A stretch of 9,692 bases of DNA from Streptosporangiaceae bacterium (GTDB lineage Bacteria > Actinomycetota > Actinomycetes > Streptosporangiales > Streptosporangiaceae). This document shows, one piece after another, positions 5,956-9,692 of this stretch. The position numbers and the translations under genes were made by a program. The stretch covers positions 1-9,692 of the forward strand of contig JASIGD010000009.1 in NCBI GenBank assembly GCA_030045295.1. Direction: 5' to 3'. The stretch's first letter is position 1. Every line of letters starts with the position of its first letter. The notes below the pieces were generated by a model. It made no database searches and was not told where the DNA came from. It saw nothing but the letters and a program-made list of their open reading frames with translations.

Positions 5956-7215
5956 ATGACCGTTTTGAGGACCCAGCACTCGGACCCAGGCCCGGCCACT
6001 CCCGGAAAGCGCCCGGCGCGCCAGGCGATGTTCGCCGCGCTGACGGTGCCGAACTTCCGCCGGTACGTCTCCGGGCAGTCGCTCAGCCTGATCGGCACCT
6101 GGGTGGAGACGGTCGCTCAGGCCCTTCTGGTGCTGCGGCTGACGCATTCCGGCACCATCCTGGGGCTGACCACCGCGGCCCGGTACGCGCCGGTCCTGCT
6201 GCTCTCGCCGTATGCGGGGCTGCTGGTAGACCGCTACCCCAAGCGACGCGTGCTGCTGGGCACCCAAACCGGCCTCGGCCTGGTCTCGGCCGTCCTCGGC
6301 GTGGCCGTGCTGACCGGGCACATCCGGCTGTGGCAGGTCTTCGGCCTCGGGGTGGCCTTCGGCGTCTTCAGCGCCGTGGACAACCCGGCGCGACAGGCAT
6401 TCGTCCAGGAGGTGGTCGGCCGGGATCTGGTCCGCGACGCGGTGACGCTGAACAGCACTATGGTGAACGTCGCCCGGGTCATCGGGCCGACCATCGCGGC
6501 GATCCTGGTCGCCACGATCGGCATCGGCTGGTGCTTCGTGGTCAACGCCGCCAGCTTCTGCTTCGTCATCATCTCGCTGCTGGCCCTGGATGCCCGGCGC
6601 CTGCACCGGGTCCCGCCGCTGCCGCGCGGCCGCGGGCAGCTGCGCGCGGGCCTGCGCTACGCCACAAGCGTGCCGGCGATCATCCGCCCGCTAGCGATGA
6701 TGGCGCTGGTCGGCACCTTCACCTTCGAGTTCGAGGTGAGCCTGCCGCTGCTGGCCGAGAGGACGTTCCACGGCACGGCCACGACCTACAGCTGGCTGCT
6801 CGGCGCGCTGGGCGCAGGGGCCGTCGCGGGCGGCCTGTACGCCGCCCGGTCAGCCCGGACCGGCGTAGCGCGGCTCACCCGGGCCGCGCTCGGTTACGCG
6901 GTCGCCGTCGGCCTGGTCGCGGCCGCTCCCACCCTGCCGACCGCAATTGCCGCGTGCCTGCTGGTCGGCGTGGCCAGCGTCGTGTTCCTGACCACGGGCA
7001 ACGCCACCATCCAGCTCGCCTCCGACCCGGCTTACCGCGGCCGGGTGACCGCCTTGTGGTCGATGGCCCTGGTCGGCAGCACGCCGATCGGCTCGCCGGT
7101 GATCGGCGCGCTGTCGGATGCCGCCGGGCCACGGTACGCCCTCGCCCTCGGCGCCGCCGCCTGCCTCGGCGCCGTGATCATCGGCCGCTGGCCGGGGCGC
7201 CGGTCAGGATCTTGA
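5956..7215 (+). CDS. MFS transporter, EntS/MFS_3 exporter-like
   Basis: A 419-residue, roughly 12-helix membrane protein. After a polar 25-residue N-terminus come FRRYVSGQSLSLIGTW (34-49), the motif-A loop GLLVDRYPKRRVLL (88-101) and the block DNPARQAFVQEVVGRDLV (142-159) followed by LNSTMVNVARVIGP. These are hallmarks of the MFS_3 branch that includes the enterobactin exporter EntS and many drug-efflux-type proteins. Substrate is unknown; members usually export, so uptake of oxalate would be unusual, while removal of formate or another product is possible. The ATG at 5956 has no good ribosome site; the ATG at 6028 (MFAALTVPNFRRY) is an alternative that removes only the polar leader. It is divergent from the aldolase-ligase unit and 181 bases before oxc, with its own repeat copy upstream. 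No oxalate:formate antiporter is seen in the window. Confidence 0.85.
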   Translation: MTVLRTQHSDPGPATPGKRPARQAMFAALTVPNFRRYVSGQSLSLIGTWVETVAQALLVLRLTHSGTILGLTTAARYAPVLLLSPYAGLLVDRYPKRRVLLGTQTGLGLVSAVLGVAVLTGHIRLWQVFGLGVAFGVFSAVDNPARQAFVQEVVGRDLVRDAVTLNSTMVNVARVIGPTIAAILVATIGIGWCFVVNAASFCFVIISLLALDARRLHRVPPLPRGRGQLRAGLRYATSVPAIIRPLAMMALVGTFTFEFEVSLPLLAERTFHGTATTYSWLLGALGAGAVAGGLYAARSARTGVARLTRAALGYAVAVGLVAAAPTLPTAIAACLLVGVASVVFLTTGNATIQLASDPAYRGRVTALWSMALVGSTPIGSPVIGALSDAAGPRYALALGAAACLGAVIIGRWPGRRSGS

Positions 7216-7248
7216 GGCGCAGCTGGCGGCGCGATAAGCGGCGACGAC

Positions 7249-7298
7249 GCAAATCATCAGAACCACGTGAGGCCGGCTCACCAAGTCGGCGGTGAGAC
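7249..7298 (+). repeat. locus repeat, copy D (upstream of oxc)
   Basis: This is the copy nearest the consensus: GCAAATCATCAGAACC, then ACGTGAGGCCGGCTCACC, AAGTCGGC and GGTGAG. Both possible stems are intact: GTGAG with CTCAC, and CTCACC with GGTGAG. They share the middle arm, so they exclude each other. It lies 34 bases after the MFS stop and 98 bases before the oxc start, in the same direction, suggesting that oxc-frc has its own promoter or leader. Confidence 0.85.
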
Positions 7299-7396
7299 TC
7301 GAAACAGCCCCGGAACCAGACCCTTCCCCGGCCGCTCGGCCGCCGCCTCCCGCCCGGGTATTCCGGTCCATGATCTAGCCGAATGGAGCTTTCACG

Positions 7397-9145
7397 ATGA
7401 GCACGAGCACGACCGAGACGCCGGCCGCTGACGCCGGTGTCCAGCAGACCGACGGATTTCACGTGATGGTCGACGCGTTGAAGTTCAACGGGGTGCGGAC
7501 CATGTACGGGGTCGTCGGGATCCCGGTGACGGACCTGGCGCGGCTGGCGCAGGCGTCGGGGATCCGGTATATCGGGTTCCGGCGCGAGGACAGCGCCGGG
7601 AACGCGGCGGCCGCGGCGGGGTTCTTGACCAGGCGGCCGGGCATCTGCCTGACCGTCTCCGCGCCGGGGTTCCTGAACGGGCTGCCCGCGCTGGCCGCGG
7701 CGACCACCAACTGCTTCCCGATGATCCAGATCTCCGGGTCCAGCCAGCGTCACCTGGTCGACCTGCAGCGCGGGGAGTACGAGGAGCTGGACCAGATGGC
7801 GGCGGCCAAGCCGTTCGCCAAGGCCGCCTACCGCATCGACCGGGTGCAGGACATCGGGCTGGGCGTGGCCCGGGCGGTCCGCACCGCCGTGTCTGGCCGG
7901 CCCGGCGGCGTCTACCTCGACATTCCCGGCGAGGTCCTCGGTCAGGTGATGGACGCTGCGGCGGCGGCGCGGACGGTGTGGCGGGTCGCTGACCCGGCGC
8001 CGGCCCAGCTGCCCGCGCCCGAGGCCGTAGACCGGGCCATCGGCCTGCTCGCCGCCGCCGAGCGGCCGCTGATCGTACTGGGCAAGGGCGCCGCCTACGC
8101 GCAGGCCGACGAGCAGGTCCGGGCGTTCGTCGAGGGCACCGGGATCCCGTTCTTGCCGATGTCGATGGCCAAGGGGCTGCTGCCCGATGACCACCCGCAG
8201 TCGGCCGCGGCGGCCCGGTCGCTGGCCCTGGGCCAGGCGGACGTGGTGATGCTGGTCGGCGCGCGGCTGAACTGGCTGCTCGGCCAGGGGGAGGCGCCGG
8301 AGTGGTCACCGTCCGCGGCGTTCATCCAGGCCGACATCGACGCGGCCGAGCTGGACAGCAACCAGCCGGTCGCCGCGCCGCTGGCCGGCGATATCGGCTC
8401 GGTCATGACCGCGCTGAACGACCGGGCCAAGCCAGGCCAGATCACCGCGCCGGCCCGGTGGCGGGCCGAGCTGGACGCGCGCAAGGACCGCAACGCCGCC
8501 TCGTTCGCCCAGCGGCTGGCCGCCGACCCGTCCCCGATGCGGTTCTACAACGCGCTGCGCGCCATCCGCGACGTGCTGGCTCACCGGCCGGATGTCTACC
8601 TGGTCAACGAGGGCGCTAACGCCCTGGACGTGACCCGCGACGTGATCGGTATGCAGGTGCCGCGGCACCGGCTGGATTCCGGCACCTGGGGGGTGATGGG
8701 CATCGGGATGGGTTACGCGATCGCCGCGGCGGTGGAGACCGGCGGCCCGGTGGTGGCGGTCGAGGGCGATAGCGCGTTCGGGTTCTCCGGCATGGAGGTC
8801 GAGACGATCTGCCGGTACAAGCTGCCCGTCACCGTGGTCATCTTGAACAACGGCGGGATCTACCGCGGCGACGCGGCCCGCGCCGCCAACGGCGAGCCGG
8901 CCCCGACCGTGCTGGACCCCGCCGCCCGCCACGAACGGATCATCGAGGCGTTCGGCGGCACCGGGTACCACGTCACCACCCCCGGCCAGCTCACCCAGGC
9001 CCTGAGCGCGGCGCTCGCCTCCGGGCGGCCCGCGCTCATCGACTGCGTGCTCGACCCGGCCGCCGGCGTCGAAAGCGGCCACATCGGCAACCTCAACCCT
9101 CAGCCTCTGGCCGGCGCGGTGCCGATCACCGCCCCCGTCCGCTGA
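7397..9145 (+). CDS. oxc: oxalyl-CoA decarboxylase
   Basis: A 582-residue thiamine-diphosphate enzyme that decarboxylates oxalyl-CoA to formyl-CoA and CO2, the central step of oxalate catabolism. It aligns along its whole length with my recollection of the Oxalobacter enzyme: TDGFHV (18-23), [14 protein letters not shown] (36-49), [11 protein letters not shown] (85-95), [14 protein letters not shown] (103-116), EYEELDQM (127-134), [48 protein letters not shown] and [20 protein letters not shown]. The cofactor motif runs from GDSAFGF (457-463) to NNGGIY (484-489). Expected catalytic residues are present: Glu64 for the cofactor N1', Tyr128 and Glu129, Tyr489 and Ser560. Tyr489 and Ser560 argue against a 2-hydroxyacyl-CoA lyase. 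Two differences: the Glu loop reads FRREDSAG where Oxalobacter has FRHEQHAG, and the C-terminal lid reads [10 protein letters not shown] with His562 where Oxalobacter has Arg. The ATG at 7397 follows GGAG by 8 bases; frc starts 41 bases after the stop. Confidence 0.96.
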   Translation: MSTSTTETPAADAGVQQTDGFHVMVDALKFNGVRTMYGVVGIPVTDLARLAQASGIRYIGFRREDSAGNAAAAAGFLTRRPGICLTVSAPGFLNGLPALAAATTNCFPMIQISGSSQRHLVDLQRGEYEELDQMAAAKPFAKAAYRIDRVQDIGLGVARAVRTAVSGRPGGVYLDIPGEVLGQVMDAAAAARTVWRVADPAPAQLPAPEAVDRAIGLLAAAERPLIVLGKGAAYAQADEQVRAFVEGTGIPFLPMSMAKGLLPDDHPQSAAAARSLALGQADVVMLVGARLNWLLGQGEAPEWSPSAAFIQADIDAAELDSNQPVAAPLAGDIGSVMTALNDRAKPGQITAPARWRAELDARKDRNAASFAQRLAADPSPMRFYNALRAIRDVLAHRPDVYLVNEGANALDVTRDVIGMQVPRHRLDSGTWGVMGIGMGYAIAAAVETGGPVVAVEGDSAFGFSGMEVETICRYKLPVTVVILNNGGIYRGDAARAANGEPAPTVLDPAARHERIIEAFGGTGYHVTTPGQLTQALSAALASGRPALIDCVLDPAAGVESGHIGNLNPQPLAGAVPITAPVR

Positions 9146-9186
9146 CCCCTTCGCGCACACGAACAACGACACGAGGAGACACGATC

Positions 9187-9692
9187 ATGACTGAGTCCCT
9201 GCCGCTGGCCGGCATCAAGGTCATCGACTTCACCGGGGTGCAGGCCGGGCCGGCCTGTGACCAGCTGCTGGCCTGGTTCGGCGCGGACGTGCTGAAGGTC
9301 GAGCGGGTCGACGGCGGCGACGTCACCCGCCACCAGCTGCAAGACATCCCCGGCGTGGACGCCTTGTACTTCACCCAGCTGAACAGCAACAAGCGGTCGC
9401 TGGCGATCAACACCAGGACCCCCGAAGGGCTCGAGGTGATGGAAAAGCTGATCCGCGGCGCCGACGTGCTGGTGGAGAACTTCGCGCCCGGCGCGATGGA
9501 CCGGATGGGGCTGTCCTGGGAGCACATCCAGGAGCTGAACCCGCGGCTGGTCTACGGGTCGATCAAGGGGTTCAACGACCAGTCCCCGTGGAAGGACCTC
9601 AAGGTCTACGACAACGTGGCGCAGGCGGCCGGCGGCGCCTGCTCGACGACCGGGTTCTGGGACGGGCCGCCGACCGTCAGCGGCGCCGCGCT
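9187..9692 (+). CDS. frc: formyl-CoA:oxalate CoA-transferase, N-terminal 168 residues (cut by the right edge)
   Basis: This class III CoA-transferase moves CoA from formyl-CoA to oxalate, making oxalyl-CoA for Oxc and releasing formate. The ATG at 9187 follows GAGGAG by about 8 bases. Diagnostic segments are [15 protein letters not shown] (12-26; Gln19 corresponds to Gln17 of the Oxalobacter enzyme), [13 protein letters not shown] (Arg40 matching Arg38 there), [50 protein letters not shown] and [15 protein letters not shown]. The [12 protein letters not shown] block separates formyl-CoA transferases from carnitine or 2-methylacyl-CoA family members. The catalytic Asp (Asp169 in Oxalobacter) should fall three or so codons past the edge, so it cannot be checked. 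Members are about 410 to 430 residues, so about 60% is missing. It is probably co-transcribed with oxc. Confidence 0.95.
   Translation, partial: MTESLPLAGIKVIDFTGVQAGPACDQLLAWFGADVLKVERVDGGDVTRHQLQDIPGVDALYFTQLNSNKRSLAINTRTPEGLEVMEKLIRGADVLVENFAPGAMDRMGLSWEHIQELNPRLVYGSIKGFNDQSPWKDLKVYDNVAQAAGGACSTTGFWDGPPTVSGAA

Noticed and set aside
7267..7283. CRP-type site in the repeat (GTGA, TCAC)
   Set aside because: The spacing is 7 bases, not the 6 of CRP sites, and outer T/A positions are missing. CRP control is not supported.
5307..7295. 662-residue plus-strand open frame across the aldolase start, the spacer and the MFS gene
   Set aside because: It crosses two real genes in other frames, is Arg/Pro-rich, and runs through both repeat copies; no domain is recognisable.
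1033..7298. CRISPR array
   Set aside because: The six copies are kilobases apart, in both orientations and divergent in sequence. They are not regularly spaced direct repeats with unique spacers.
7360..7384. Imperfect inverted repeat ATTCCGG to CCGAAT just before the oxc ribosome site
   Set aside because: Only about 8 of 12 positions pair, with mismatches in the core, and no second example was found. Not strong enough to call an operator.
7178..8194. 338-residue minus-strand open frame opposite the oxc 5' half
   Set aside because: It is antisense to conserved oxc codons and has no recognisable domain.

Overview
The window is high-GC DNA with strong G/C preference at third codon positions, GTG as well as ATG starts and purine-rich ribosome binding sites. 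This suits a soil or plant-associated actinobacterium; nothing visible narrows it to a genus. Seven protein genes are supported, and the two at the edges are cut by the window. No RNA gene, insertion sequence or CRISPR array was seen.

Layout: (1) 1-938, minus strand, 5' part of an MFS transporter. (2) 939-1316, divergent promoter region. (3) 1317-2822, plus strand, glucose-6-phosphate dehydrogenase (zwf). (4) 2823-3132, convergent spacer. (5) 3133-5717, minus strand, a translationally coupled two-gene unit: a DUF2090 aldolase-like protein first, then an acyl-CoA ligase closest to the oxalyl-CoA synthetase (AAE3/Pcs60) group. (6) 5718-5955, divergent promoter region. (7) 5956-7215, plus strand, a second MFS protein of the EntS/MFS_3 type. 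(8) 7397-9145 and 9187 to the right edge, plus strand, oxalyl-CoA decarboxylase (oxc) and formyl-CoA:oxalate CoA-transferase (frc).

Read together this is an oxalate-degradation locus. Frc moves CoA from formyl-CoA to oxalate, Oxc decarboxylates oxalyl-CoA to formyl-CoA and CO2, and the ATP-dependent ligase could prime the cycle. The aldolase, the zwf copy and the two MFS genes are not standard parts of oxalate modules. Their link to oxalate rests on position alone.

The least expected structure is not a gene. A roughly 50-bp sequence (core GTGAGGCCGGCTCAC) occurs six times, always between genes. Divergent regions carry two copies facing away from each other; the other two spacers that hold it carry one copy each. 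Each copy next to a start codon points toward that start. It is either a shared cis-regulatory element of this locus or a REP/BIME-like repeat family; a genome-wide count would decide. The ligase also lacks the usual catalytic lysine of its C-terminal motif.
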